A DNA stretch of 64,000 nucleotides from Enterovibrio sp. JCM 19048. GTDB taxonomy: Bacteria > Pseudomonadota > Gammaproteobacteria > Enterobacterales > Vibrionaceae. The position numbers and the translations under genes were made by a program. Positions 1 to 10,010 of this stretch are shown here, piece by piece. Each line of letters opens with the position of its first letter. Positions within the stretch are counted from its first letter, which is position 1. Below the pieces are notes generated by a model, which saw nothing but the letters and a program-made list of their open reading frames with translations, searched no databases and was not told where the DNA came from. Location of the stretch: NCBI GenBank assembly GCA_001310415.1, contig BAXE01000003.1:186001-250000 (forward strand). The letters are read 5' to 3'.

Positions 1-750
1 GGCAAACAACGAGGTGTTCATATTGAACCGTCCGGCAACCGTCCAGCAAAAGCTTGTTCTCTTCAGGCAAAAATGCTGCAACGGCCGACTTAATCCAATT
101 AACGCCTTTAGGGATCAGTGAAGACACCGTTTTTACCGTTTGATCCGGTTTGAAAACACCTGCACCCACAAGCGTCCAGCCTGGTTGGTAATAGTGAACG
201 GAGGCGGGGTCGACAATGGCGATATCAAGTTAGGTGCGCGGGATTGCAGGCTTGAGGCAACCGCAATACCGGCAGCTCCTGCACCGATAATGACCACTTC
301 ATGGGAAAAATCTACTTGGTCGGAGGGCGTTTTCCCGCCGTTCAGTATCCGCTTTATGACGCCGTTCAGATCATAACCTGCATCTTTTGCGCGGGTCAGG
401 ATCTCCTCAGGTTTGTAATTACCGGCATTTGAGAGCGCCCACAGCGTGATACAGCGGGTACCCGTGCGGCAATACGCGAGAGTAGGGTGCGCCAGCGATT
501 CCATCAGTTCACCGAACTGTTCAGCGTTCTCATCCGTAATTTTGCCGCTGGTGACAGGAAGGTAGTCGCAACTCATGCCCAGACGTTCCGCTTCAACACG
601 GATTTCATCAAACACAGGTTGATCTGCCCCCTCACCGTCGGGGCGGTTGCAGACGATGGACTTAAAGCCCATTTGTTTTATTGCTTCGAGTTCTGAAGCT
701 TCTATCTGCGGGGCAACAGAAAACATCGGGGTTACTTTTCTAATGTCCAT
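1..750 (-). CDS. DUF442 sulfur-transferase / SQR-type flavoprotein fusion (partial, frameshifted)
   Basis: The N-terminal ~110 residues are a DUF442 (TIGR01244) phosphatase/rhodanese-like domain with the active-site loop YCRTGTRC. After a linker comes a Rossmann FAD site (VVIIGAGAAGIAVA) and the start of a sulfide:quinone oxidoreductase-like flavoprotein that continues beyond position 1. One base appears to be missing near 228; after it the other frame continues as a normal SQR sequence. The start at 750 is chosen because AAGGAGG lies just upstream (about 757-765); an upstream ATG at 807 lies inside the neighbouring gene. It is the third gene of a sulfide-handling operon with the persulfide dioxygenase and TauE. 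Likely role: oxidise sulfide to sulfane sulfur at the membrane and pass it on. The family fusion is known; the function here is inferred. Confidence 0.82.
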
Positions 751-766
751 CGCTACCGCCTCCTTC

Positions 767-1621
767 TCACATAAGGTTGACTGGGATTTTGATGTATTGC
801 TTGCCATTCTCTGACGGTTTGCCGAACTGGCCGTTTCTCATGTTGGCCTGCAACGATGGGAACAGCAGTTTGGGTACAGCGAGCGTGGCATCACGTGCTT
901 CACGCATTGCAACGTAATCGGAAAGCGGCGTTTCGGGTTTGATCTGGATATTTTCTTTTTTCGCCTGACCAATGGTGATCATGTGCAGGGGGTCATCACC
1001 TTCTTTCGGGTAGTCGTGCCCCAAAAATACGCGGGTGCTATCCGGCAAGGTGTAAAAGCGCTGGATGGTGTTATAGAGCTGTTCTGCGCTGCCGCCGGGG
1101 AAGTCGCAACGCGCGGTACCAAGGTGTGGCGCGAACATGGTGTCACCCACAAAGATGGCATCGCCAATCAGGTAAGTGGCACACGCTGGTGTGTGGCCGG
1201 GTGTATGCCAGACACTGACATCCAGATTGCCGATTTTGAATGTATCACCTTCATTGAACAGTTGGTCGTATTGCTCACCGGTGAGTGGGGTGTCTTCTTC
1301 GTTATTGAACATTGGCACCCAAAGGTTCAACACTTTAACGATGGAAGATCCCATGGCGATTTTGCCTCCCAGGTTTTCCTGGAGGTAGTGGGCAGCGGTG
1401 ATATGGTCGGCGTGAACATGGGTTTCCAGAATCCACTCGCATGTCAGGTCATTTTGCTTCACGTACTCAATAACCCTGTCAGCACTGTCTGTACTGGATT
1501 TGCCCGCAAACTGGTCATAGTCCAGAACCGAGTCGATGATGGCGCAGTGTTTTGTCGCTTCATCGATCACGATATGGGTGAACGTAGCAGTATGGTTGTC
1601 ATAAAACGTCTCAATTTTCAT
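767..1621 (-). CDS. blh: Blh/ETHE1-like metallo-beta-lactamase-fold persulfide dioxygenase
   Basis: This 284-residue protein has the metal motif HVHADH near residue 68, further ligands in WHTPGHTPAC and GHDYPKEG, and matches the Blh/ETHE1 branch of the metallo-beta-lactamase fold. Family members oxidise glutathione persulfide to sulfite in the cytoplasm. It starts 16 bp after tauE ends, with GAGAGG as ribosome site, and the SQR fusion follows with overlapping control signals, so the three genes form an operon. The order suggests sulfide oxidation (SQR), persulfide oxidation (Blh) and sulfite export (TauE). The reading frame is intact. The family is clear; exact substrate is inferred from context. 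Confidence 0.85.
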   Translation of the reverse strand: MKIETFYDNHTATFTHIVIDEATKHCAIIDSVLDYDQFAGKSSTDSADRVIEYVKQNDLTCEWILETHVHADHITAAHYLQENLGGKIAMGSSIVKVLNLWVPMFNNEEDTPLTGEQYDQLFNEGDTFKIGNLDVSVWHTPGHTPACATYLIGDAIFVGDTMFAPHLGTARCDFPGGSAEQLYNTIQRFYTLPDSTRVFLGHDYPKEGDDPLHMITIGQAKKENIQIKPETPLSDYVAMREARDATLAVPKLLFPSLQANMRNGQFGKPSENGKQYIKIPVNLM

Positions 1622-1637
1622 CGCTTAACCTCTCTCG

Positions 1638-2456
1638 TTAAAGCAGTTCTTTAGTGATGATGACAATCGCAATGACTAGCGTGAAATACGCAAAGATCTT
1701 CTGAAGACTCTTGCTGTCGAGCTTCGATGCAATCGAGGTCGACAGGAACATCCCGATAAAGGTGGCGACCAACATCAGTGGGATCATTGGCATCGCTATT
1801 TCAATGCCAGCCTGGATATCGCCGATAAAACCGATCAGGGATTTGAGGGCGATGATAAACAGGGAGGCGCCAACGGCTTTTTGCATGGGCATGCCCATAA
1901 ACAGCACCAGCGCAGGAATGATCAGGAAACCGCCGCCCGCACCCAAAATCCCAGTGACGATACCCACGACCGCACCTTCCAACATGATCAATGGCCAGTT
2001 GGTTTTGGCGTTTTCATCGGTAGCGTCTGGCGTTTCGCCCGCTGCATCAGCTTTTTGCTGTTTGTACGCTTTTTTCAGCATTAGGGCGGCTGAGGAAAGC
2101 ATCAGCAGGGCAAAAAACACCATGATGGCGACGTTTTTGCTGATCACGAAAGGCGAAGTCATGAGTTGGTCGGGGATATTTGGCATTAAAAATGCGCGAG
2201 TCAGGTAGACGGCGGCGATAGAAGGGGCCGCAAAGGCAAGCGATGCAGGTACGTCTATCAATCCTTGTCTGAAATACCTAATGGCACCAAATGCGGCGGT
2301 AAGTCCAACGATCAACAGGGAATAGCCGGTTGCGGTGTCCGGTGCTACCCCCATCAGGTAAACCAAAATAGGCACGGTCAGGATGGAGCCACCTCCACCG
2401 ATCACGCCCAGCACTATGCCCATCAAGCAGGCTGCTAAATATCCAATAAATTCCAT
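1638..2456 (-). CDS. TauE/SafE family sulfite/organosulfonate exporter
   Basis: An intact 272-residue hydrophobic protein with about eight membrane segments and the two glycine-rich repeats typical of TauE/SafE (near residues 18-24, GVIGGGG, and 168-175, GILGAGGG). It is the first gene of the minus-strand sulfur operon and is read away from the Rrf2 regulator. In this setting it probably exports sulfite or a related anion made by the persulfide dioxygenase. A hydrophilic acidic loop sits between the two halves (about residues 135-150). Ribosome site GGGAAG precedes the ATG. Confidence 0.85.
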   Translation of the reverse strand: MEFIGYLAACLMGIVLGVIGGGGSILTVPILVYLMGVAPDTATGYSLLIVGLTAAFGAIRYFRQGLIDVPASLAFAAPSIAAVYLTRAFLMPNIPDQLMTSPFVISKNVAIMVFFALLMLSSAALMLKKAYKQQKADAAGETPDATDENAKTNWPLIMLEGAVVGIVTGILGAGGGFLIIPALVLFMGMPMQKAVGASLFIIALKSLIGFIGDIQAGIEIAMPMIPLMLVATFIGMFLSTSIASKLDSKSLQKIFAYFTLVIAIVIITKELL

Positions 2457-2504
2457 GTGCTTCCCAATTTGGTCACTAAACTTAGATTAAATAATCATCT
2501 CATA

Positions 2505-2541
2505 TGTCCATTTACTATATTAGTGAAAACTAAAAAGGACA
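2505..2541. promoter_or_regulatory. Candidate Rrf2 operator between tauE and the regulator
   Basis: The AT-rich 162-bp divergent intergenic region holds an inverted repeat, TGTCC at 2505-2509 and GGACA at 2537-2541, flanked by A/T tracts. Position between the sulfur operon and an Rrf2 gene suggests an operator, but the arms are short. Confidence 0.3.
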
Positions 2542-2618
2542 ACATTGTTATAAAAATGTGATTAAATATGTGAGCTAAGCGTGTATATTTATTCCTCTAT
2601 AGAACGAGGCGAGGCAGT

Positions 2619-3068
2619 ATGAAAATCAATATATTCACTAACTTAACCTTTAGGGCGCTGATCTATCTTGCCCTTAATGACAACCGGACAGTGAAAACGT
2701 CAGACATCGCAGAGGCCTACAACATCTCTTACAATCATTTAAAAAAGGTGATGTATGCATTGTCTGAAAATGGGTATGTGATTAGTGCTAAAGGGCGTTC
2801 AGGCGGATTCCGGTTATCCCGTCCAAAGGAAGCGATTAACGTAGGAGAAGTGTTCAGAACCACGATTGAAGATGTGGCCATTGCAGAGTGTTTTGCGTCG
2901 CCGACAGATACCTGTGTGATATCTCCGGATTGCCGTTTTCGTCATATCCTGCAGGATGCGGCCTCCAAGTTTATCGGTGAGCTGGATAATTACAGCCTGG
3001 CAGATTTGGTACGCGGGCGGGAAGGCGCGTTGAGCCATCATCTGAACATCGAGATTCTCAGCGTGTAA
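2619..3068 (+). CDS. Rrf2 family transcriptional regulator (NsrR-like)
   Basis: This 149-residue protein has the Rrf2 winged-helix domain (about residues 1-80, with GRSGGFRLSRP as the wing) and three C-terminal cysteines arranged like the iron-sulfur ligands of NsrR/IscR (AECFASPTDTC followed by SPDC). It is divergent from tauE-blh-SQR, so it most likely controls those genes in response to sulfide, persulfide or nitrosative signals through a cluster or thiol switch. GAGGCGAGG precedes the ATG. Frame intact. Whether it senses NO or sulfur species cannot be told from sequence. Confidence 0.8.
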   Translation: MKINIFTNLTFRALIYLALNDNRTVKTSDIAEAYNISYNHLKKVMYALSENGYVISAKGRSGGFRLSRPKEAINVGEVFRTTIEDVAIAECFASPTDTCVISPDCRFRHILQDAASKFIGELDNYSLADLVRGREGALSHHLNIEILSV

Positions 3069-3170
3069 TTGACAGCGAATCACAACCAGACGCGATGCAC
3101 AGCATTGGGTCTACACTGTGTGCGTGCTGTGATGGCGAGATGAGCATGCGAACCGTTGTGGGGGAGTGAT

Positions 3171-3605
3171 ATGTCGAAGGTTTCTGATGTCTATTTGGCC
3201 GGTGGCTGCTTGTGCGGTGCTGTGCGATACCAAATCAAAGGTTCATTCGAGGATGTCGGCTTTTGCCATTGCTCACTGTGCCGTAAGGCGAGTGGCTCAC
3301 CGACAACGGCTTGGCTGACCACGGATATTAGCAACTTCCAATACACCGAGGGAAAGCCTGCGTCGTATCAGTCAAGCGCGGTGGGCAGGCGGGAGTTTTG
3401 CCACAATTGTGGTACCCAATTGGCGTTTTATACCTCAGAAGCTCCGAATGCCGTTGATATCACCTTAGGTTCATTGGACGAGCCAGAAGCAGTTCAGCCT
3501 CAATATCATATCTGGTGTGAATATAAGGTGGGTTGGTTATCTATTGCCGACGGTTTACCGCGGTTTGACGACGCGGGGCCAGATGGTGTCTCGCCCCGTG
3601 AATAG
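3171..3605 (+). CDS. GFA family (glutathione-dependent formaldehyde-activating enzyme-like) protein
   Basis: A 144-residue protein with the full GFA/Mss4-like zinc cysteine set: CLCG near residue 14, CHCSLC near 34-39 and CHNCG near 77. Members bind zinc and are often called glutathione-dependent formaldehyde-activating enzymes, but most have no proven substrate. The start at 3171 is preferred over 3156 because GGGGGAG stands about 7 bp upstream. Single-gene unit downstream of the Rrf2 gene; frame intact. Confidence 0.78.
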   Translation: MSKVSDVYLAGGCLCGAVRYQIKGSFEDVGFCHCSLCRKASGSPTTAWLTTDISNFQYTEGKPASYQSSAVGRREFCHNCGTQLAFYTSEAPNAVDITLGSLDEPEAVQPQYHIWCEYKVGWLSIADGLPRFDDAGPDGVSPRE

Positions 3606-3754
3606 CATCAATAGCAATACTTATTTTTGAAAACTTAAAAACAAGCCAAAAACCGGCAAAATGAATGCCAACACTGTGACGTAAGGGTAATAAATTGTTT
3701 CCAGTTTGGTTAAGCTAGAAAAACAGATTTTTAGTTGCATTTCGGAACCTTACT

Positions 3755-5704
3755 TTGAATAGCGTCAAACGATTTTTCGGGCCACTTTACCCCATCGTGG
3801 CAACCGCCTTTTTAATCATCCTCCTTTTTACCCTTTCACGTTTCGCACTCGCTTTCTGGCAACTTGGCAGGGTAAATGATGCCCAGGCGTGGAGTCACTT
3901 GTTCATCAGCGGCTGGCGTGTCGATATCGCGTCGGTTTGTTATTTGCTGATCCTTCCTGCGCTCTTGTCCGCTTTGATTTCGGGCGACCATTGGCTGGGA
4001 CGAATCTGGCAATTTGTCTTGCGGATATGGATCACCGCTGGGCTCTGGCTGGTGGTGTACATGGAAGTGGCAACGGTGCCTTTATCATCGAATATGATTT
4101 GCGTCCAAACCGCCTGTTTATCGAATATCTGGTTTATCCCAAAGAAGTATTCGGCATGCTGTGGAGCGGCTACAAGCTGGAGCTTTTCATTGGCACCGTC
4201 GTTTCTGTTGCTACTGTGGTGTTGGGCTGGCGTTGGTCGAAAAGCGTTGTGACTGGTCTGTCTTATCCTAAGTGGTACTGGCGTCCTTTGATTGCTTTGC
4301 TGGTGGTTGCGGTTGGCATTATGGGTGCACGTTCAAGCTTGGGACACCGTCCGTTGAACCCGGCGATGGTGGCGTTTTCCGGTGACCCATTGATGAATGA
4401 TTTGGTGCTCAACTCGTCCTACTCGGTCATCTTTGCTGCCAAACAGATGAAATCGGAATCTAACGCATTTGATTACTACCCGAAAATGGACAAGGACACC
4501 ATTATCGAGGAAGTCAAAGCCAACATGACGGTGCCAGCGCAGGATTTCGTTTCTGCCCAAGAGCCGACGTTGGCTATCCACCAGGCCACCTACCAAGTAA
4601 ACCGAAAAATATCGTCATTCTGCTGTTGGAAAGCCATGGCGCAAGGTATGTGAAAAGCCTGGGGGGTGAGGACTTATCGCCGAATATCGATCAGTTGATT
4701 CAGGATGGATGGGCATTTACCCGCGCCTACGCCACAGGCACCCGTTCTGTTCGTGGTATTGAAGCGGTCACCACAGGTTTCTCACCAACGCCTGCGCGTT
4801 CTGTGGTGAAGCTGGGTAAGAGTCAGACTAACTTCTTTACCATTGCAGATCTGCTGAAGTCCCGCGGTTACCACACCCAGTTCGTTTATGGCGGTGAAAG
4901 CCATTTCGATAACATGAAGAGTTTTTTCCTCGGGAACGGCTTTACGGATATGCAGGACTTTCCAACCTTCAAGGATCCGCAGTTTGTTGGTTCATGGGGC
5001 GCTTCGGATGGGGATCTGTATAACCACGCGGATGAATTGTTTACCGAACTGGAAAAACAGGACAAACCGTTTTTCAGCCTGGTGTTTTCGTCGTCCAACC
5101 ACAGCCCGTTCGAATACCCAGACAACAAAATTGTGCCTTTCAATGAGCCGAAGAGCACCGTTGAAAATGCGGTGAAATATGCGGACTTCGCGTTGGGCGA
5201 ATTCTTCAAAAAGGCCAAAGGTTCAACCTACTGGGATGACACGGTATTTCTGGTTGTTGCTGACCACGATGCCCGCGCAACCGGCGACTTGCCAGTGCCT
5301 ATTGGTCACTTCAAAATCCCGGCCATTATTACAGGAGGCGGCATTGAGCCACGTATGGATGACCGTTTGATCAGCCAACTGGATTTGCCGCCGACCGTGT
5401 TGTCGATGGCGGGTATCAACAGCATAAACCCGATGATTGGCCACGACCTGACCCAAGAAGTGCCGGAAGCGAAGCAACGAGCATGATGCAACGGGACAAG
5501 AACTTTGGTTGGATGACAGAAGACAACAAAGTGGTCGTGCTTCGCCCTGAAATGGGAATTACCACATACAGCTATGACCCTGCGGAAGACAAATTGCAGA
5601 GTGCGGAAGTGGATGCGGAAACAGTAAAACAAGCCCACGCCCATGCCATGTGGGGTAGCCTTGCGTTTAATGAAGACTACTACAAAGCGCAGCCAAGCTA
5701 CTGA
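3755..5704 (+). CDS. LTA synthase family membrane sulfatase/phosphoglycerol transferase (three frameshifts)
   Basis: Joining four overlapping frames gives about 650 residues: four to five N-terminal membrane segments, then a periplasmic alkaline-phosphatase-fold domain. Visible family motifs are the metal glutamate in LLLESHGA, the catalytic threonine region ATGTRSVRG, GGESHF and the metal-binding VADHDAR. Each break (near 4080, 4602 and 5480) fits loss of one base and the protein reads through without other damage. The start is a TTG with only a weak ribosome site and is uncertain. Gram-negative members modify periplasmic glucans or envelope lipids with phosphoglycerol or phosphoethanolamine; the substrate here is unknown. 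It stands alone, ending at a strong terminator. Confidence 0.8.
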
Positions 5705-5720
5705 CAGACCATTGAACCTT

Positions 5721-5753
5721 AAAAAAGACCGCCAATGTTAGGCGGTCTTTTTT
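5721..5753. terminator. Bidirectional terminator between the sulfatase gene and eutA
   Basis: Perfect 13-bp stem (A6GACCGCC / GGCGGTCT6) with a 7-base loop. The A and T tracts on the two sides allow use from both strands, which suits the convergent genes. Confidence 0.9.
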
Positions 5754-5770
5754 GTGGCTATGCTTTAAAG

Positions 5771-6548
5771 CTATGCCATTTTCAGTAACTTTCCGCCGAC
5801 ATGGAAAGGGTGTTCTGGGTGATAACCCGCCAGCGACATGGCATGCCAGAACATGGCTTGATTGGAGGTGACCAGCGGGCAGCCTAATTCCTTTTCGAAC
5901 ATATTGATGTGTTTCATCACTTTCATGTTGGTGCAGGGGATGAAAATGGCGTCGGCCGGTTGTTTATCCAAAAGCACTTTTGCCCCATCCAGCAACGCTT
6001 GGACGCTAACCCGAGGAATGTTGGTGTCGTCATCCAGCTGGAAAGCACCAAACGCTGAAACGTCGAAGCCTTCCCGATACATGGCTTGCCAAAATGGCGC
6101 GTTAACCTCTGTGGTGTACGGTGTCATCACGGCAACCTTTTGAGCTCCGAGCGCTTGCAGTGCGGAGCAGCTCGCCCGCCAGGTTGGTAGCTGGTACGCC
6201 GGGGCGAAAATGGGTGAGTAAATCCTGGATGGTTTCGTCCCCAATCAACATGCTGGCTGATGTGCAGCCAAATGCCATGACATCCAGCTCCCAATCCGGT
6301 GCCACCATGGCGGCTGCATTCGCGATGCGCTGCTTCATGCCAGTAAGTTCGCTGACGGTCACCGTCCCACTGGCATACATTCTGGTGCTGTATAGCTCAA
6401 TTTCACCCCCCACCAGCGGATGCCAGTCGGTTTCCAGTGTGTAATCCGTGGAAAGTTGAACCAGTCCAATGCGGAGTGGGGCTCGCACGGTGCAAGGCTC
6501 AAAGGGGAAGGTTTGTTCAATCGCTTTGAAATCGGAAAGTGCATTCAT
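5771..6548 (-). CDS. eutA: EutA, Asp/Glu racemase-type enzyme of hydroxyectoine utilisation (frameshifted)
   Basis: About 258 residues of the maleate isomerase / Asp-Glu racemase family, with the two catalytic cysteine segments AFGCTSAS and IPCTNMK. In hydroxyectoine users EutA acts with EutB and EutC to convert hydroxyectoine toward ectoine; the precise step has been debated. A +1 shift near 6165 fits one extra G in a GGG run, or loss of two bases. Last gene of the minus-strand ectoine operon, 67 bp after eutC, ending at the strong terminator. The assignment rests on family plus locus context. Confidence 0.8.
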
Positions 6549-6615
6549 AACCGAACCTCATGCGGTATAAAGGGCGCAATTGCCCCTTAGCCATAACGAT
6601 TAGAGACAGTGACGT

Positions 6616-7559
6616 TTAATCAGCCAGACGTTTTGCGGTGTAACCCGCAATGGCTGTGTCCTGCACGCCGGTGCCTGTCAGGTCACACACAGTAATTTGC
6701 ATGTCATCCGTGCGCAGGTGCTTTTGCTCCGCAATCAGGGTGCCCAGCTCAAATATATGTTTTGGGAATTCGCCCTGAAAGTGGTGCAGTTCCCCGAGCG
6801 TGGCGGACTGCGACAGACGGTCGACGACAAAGTAGTCCGCCTTTTCCAGTATGTCGCTTTCCAGTTCCTGCTTGTGGGCATTGTCCGAACCCATTGCCGT
6901 GACATGAATGCCCGGTGGTAAATCATCCCACGCCAGCAAAGGTTCTGTAGATGGTGTGGTGGTGACCACGATATGTGCTTTTGCGCAGGCCTCTTTGGCA
7001 CTTTTGCAAACAGTTACGTCCAGGCCATATTTTTCCGCCATCTTGGTGCGGTAGGCATTCGCTTTTTCTTCGCTTCTTGCAAACACGCGAACCTGACGGA
7101 TAGGGCGAACCAGACGCAAGGCAGCTACCTGCAATTCGGCCTGTAAACCTGAACCCATTACGGCGACCGTATTGGCATCGGCGCGTGAAAGCCATTTTGC
7201 GGCTAATGCTCCGGCAAGCGCGGTGCGGGTATCAGTGAGGTAGCTTCATCAAGCAGAAGCGAATCGACCAACCCGGTTTTTGCTGAAAACAGTACCATCA
7301 GGCCATTCAGGCTTGGCAGACCGAGTTTGGGGTTATCGAAAAATCCCGGACTGATCTTGATGGCGAATGTGTCGTTGCCACGAATATGAGCCGTTTTTAC
7401 ATCGACTTCGCCGTTGTTTTCTTCAATGTTCATGCTGAGGATAGGGGGCATGGTGACCAGCCCGCGACCCAACGCGGCGAAGGCTTCCTCAATCGCTTCC
7501 AACGCATCAAGATCCAACTGGGTGACCGATTCAATTTGCGCTTTGTTGTAGATTTTCAT
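6616..7559 (-). CDS. eutC: EutC, ornithine cyclodeaminase family ectoine utilisation protein (frameshifted)
   Basis: About 314 residues of the ornithine cyclodeaminase/mu-crystallin family, with an NAD-binding segment (VAVMGSGLQAE) and an N-terminal substrate half. EutC works with EutB and EutA in hydroxyectoine breakdown. One base is missing near 7240; restoring it gives the family-typical TDTRTALAGA. Its ATG overlaps the eutB stop by 4 bp (7556-7559), so translation of the two is coupled. Confidence 0.84.
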
Positions 7560-8548
7560 GCCTGATCCCCTCTCACCAATGCTTCCGCCTCTTTGTAGGT
7601 TTGCATGGCGACGTTCTGTCCACTCAGCACAAACACCACGTTTTTACCTGCCATATCCAGACCGTGTTGTTCAATGGCTGCCGGGCCAACGACTGCAGCG
7701 CCTTCCAGCAATTTTTTCTCTTCTTCAAGCATATACACCATTTCAGCGGCGATATGCTTTTCATCCACCAGAAAGGCTTCATCCATGACCTTTCTCACCA
7801 ACGGCAGGGTCAGGTTGTTGTTGAAACCAATCCCTCCACCAAGACTGTCGGCGAAGGACGGGTACTCGGTAACCTGAACTGGTTTTCCTGCTTCAAGGCT
7901 GGCAACCATCGCGGCGCCTTTTTCCATGGTGACGCCGATGATTTTGATGTCAGGATTGATGGTTTTGGCAATCAGCCCGATCCCACCAAGCAGGCCGCCG
8001 CCGGAGAGCCCAGTGAAAATAACATCCACATCCGGCAGATCTTCGAGGATCTCGATACCGATAGTGCCTTGACCTGCCACGATATCCGGGTGGTCGAAGG
8101 GGGAGAGGTAGATCATGCCTTCTTCTGTTTCGAGACGACCCGCTTCCATTTCGGCATCGTCCTGGGATTTGCCGATAATACGGGCTTCCGCGCCAAGTTC
8201 ACGGATGGCATTGACCTTGTTTTCCGGGACCAGTTCAGACATGCAAATGACGGTTTTCACGCCGAGACGTTTACCGGCATAAGCAACAGCGCGGCCATGG
8301 TTGCCGGTAGAACAGGTCACGACACCGGCTTTGCGCTGTTCCTCACTGAGTTTGCTCATGGCATAAGTGGCGCCGCGCAATTTGAATGCACCAATGGGCT
8401 GGAGGGTTTCCAGTTTCAGGTAGGCGTTGCAGTTAAAGCGTTTTGAAAGGGCACCGGAACGCACGAGCGGGGTGCGTCTCACCCCGCCGTGAATGGCTTT
8501 CCGTGCCAAGTAGACATCACCGATGGTGACGTTAATCTTGGTTGTCAT
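7556..8548 (-). CDS. eutB: EutB, threonine dehydratase-like hydroxyectoine utilisation dehydratase
   Basis: An intact 330-residue fold-type II PLP enzyme. The PLP lysine lies in GAFKLRGAT near residue 54, and the glycine-rich phosphate loop is SGGGLLGGIG near 180. In ectoine loci EutB is the dehydratase-like partner of EutC and is diagnostic for hydroxyectoine use. It lies 28 bp downstream of doeD and is translationally coupled to eutC. Confidence 0.86.
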   Translation of the reverse strand: MTTKINVTIGDVYLARKAIHGGVRRTPLVRSGALSKRFNCNAYLKLETLQPIGAFKLRGATYAMSKLSEEQRKAGVVTCSTGNHGRAVAYAGKRLGVKTVICMSELVPENKVNAIRELGAEARIIGKSQDDAEMEAGRLETEEGMIYLSPFDHPDIVAGQGTIGIEILEDLPDVDVIFTGLSGGGLLGGIGLIAKTINPDIKIIGVTMEKGAAMVASLEAGKPVQVTEYPSFADSLGGGIGFNNNLTLPLVRKVMDEAFLVDEKHIAAEMVYMLEEEKKLLEGAAVVGPAAIEQHGLDMAGKNVVFVLSGQNVAMQTYKEAEALVRGDQA

Positions 8549-8576
8549 CCTTGGCTATTCTCCATTTGTGGTCAGA

Positions 8577-9988
8577 TTACGCGGCTTTCCAGCTACCGCT
8601 GCTGACCAGATTATCAGTGACTTTGTCGATGGCTTTTTTCGCACGGGCGACAATTTCATCAATGTCTGCGCGATCTACCACCAGCGGTGGCGCGAAGCCG
8701 AGAATATCGCCATGTGGCATTGCTCGGGCAATCAGACCTTGTTCCAGGCATGCCGCCGCGATTTGTGGGCCGACTTTCAGATTCGGGTCGAAATGCGCAC
8801 GTTTCGCTTTGTTGGATGAAAACTCCAGCGCATGCAGCAAACCGATACCGCGGCTGTCACCCACCAATGGATGGTTGGCGAAGGTTGCCTGCATTTGCTG
8901 CTGGAAGTAAGCGCCTGTGTCGCGTGCATTCATGGTCAGGTTTTCACGCTCGATAATATCCAGGTTGCACAGTGCCGATGCCGCACCCAGTGGGTGACCG
9001 GAATAGGTGTAACCGTGGCCGATTGCGCCCCACTGGTCGGTGCCGTCTTCCAGCACTTTCCATACCTTCTCGCCAACCATCACGCCGGAAAGTGGCTGGT
9101 AGGCCGAAGTCAGGCCTTTGGCAACGGTGATCAAATCCGGCTTCATGTCATACATGATAGAACCGAAATCCGCTCCCAGTCGGCCAAAGCCACACACCAC
9201 TTCATCAGAAATCAGCAACACATCGTACTTATCCAGCACTTTGCGGATTTCCTGCCAGTAAACTTCTGGTGGTGGCACGATACCACCGGTACCCAGCACT
9301 GGTTCGCCAATCATGGCAGCAACAGTTTCCGGGCCTTCCGCCAGGATCATTTTTTCCAGTTCGTCTGCGCAGTGTTTGGAGAACTCGCGCTCTGTCATGC
9401 CATCATCTGAACGGCGATAGTAATAAGGCGCATGGTATGTTTGATGCGCTCAAGCGGCAGGTCAAAATGCGCATGGAACAGCGGCAGACCGGTCAATGAG
9501 CCAGACGCAATGCTGGAACCGTGGTAGCCACGATCGCGGGAGATGATTTTTTTCTTCTCTGGCAAGCCGCGTGCGTTGTTGTAGTACCACACCAGTTTGA
9601 GCTGTGTTTCGTTGGCGTCACTGCCGGACATGCCGTAGTACACCTTGCTCATGCCTTGTCCGGCCATTTTCAGAATGCGCTCAGACAGGGTGATCAGTGC
9701 CTCGTTGGTGTGGCCGACATAGGTGTGGTAGTAGGCGAGTTTCTTCGCTTGCTCGTAAATCGCTTCGGCCATTTCTTCGCGGCCATAGCCGATGTTGACG
9801 CAGTAGAGTCCTGCGAAACCGTCAATCAGCTCAATGCCTTCTGAATCCTGAATACGGATCCCTTTGGCACTGGTAATGATGCGGCCAGCCAAATCACCGT
9901 CGGCATATTGCTTGAGGTGGGTAGACGCATGAAAAACATTCTGGCGGTCAATTTCAAGCAGGGCTTTGGTATCAATTTGCTTTGTCAT
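8577..9988 (-). CDS. doeD: DoeD, diaminobutyrate aminotransferase (frameshifted)
   Basis: Joined frames give about 470 residues of a class III (omega) aminotransferase: SGSDANETQLKL, the Asp of LLISDEVVCGFGR and the PLP lysine in TVAKGLTSAYQPLSG. DoeD transfers the amino group of L-2,4-diaminobutyrate to give aspartate semialdehyde. One base is missing near 9428; restoring it yields MRPYYYRRSDDG. A ribosome site (AAGGAG) precedes the start at 9988, 22 bp after doeC. Class III aminotransferases of other specificity look alike; the locus decides the call. Confidence 0.85.
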
Positions 9989-10010
9989 AATAAACTCCTT
10001 TTCGTTCTGA

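Noticed and set aside
983..1654. Long plus-strand ORF opposite the blh gene
   Set aside because: It is a shadow of a well conserved enzyme, lacks a ribosome site and has no recognisable protein family.
7601..8446. 281-residue plus-strand ORF opposite eutB
   Set aside because: Antisense shadow of an intact PLP enzyme; composition is not protein-like.
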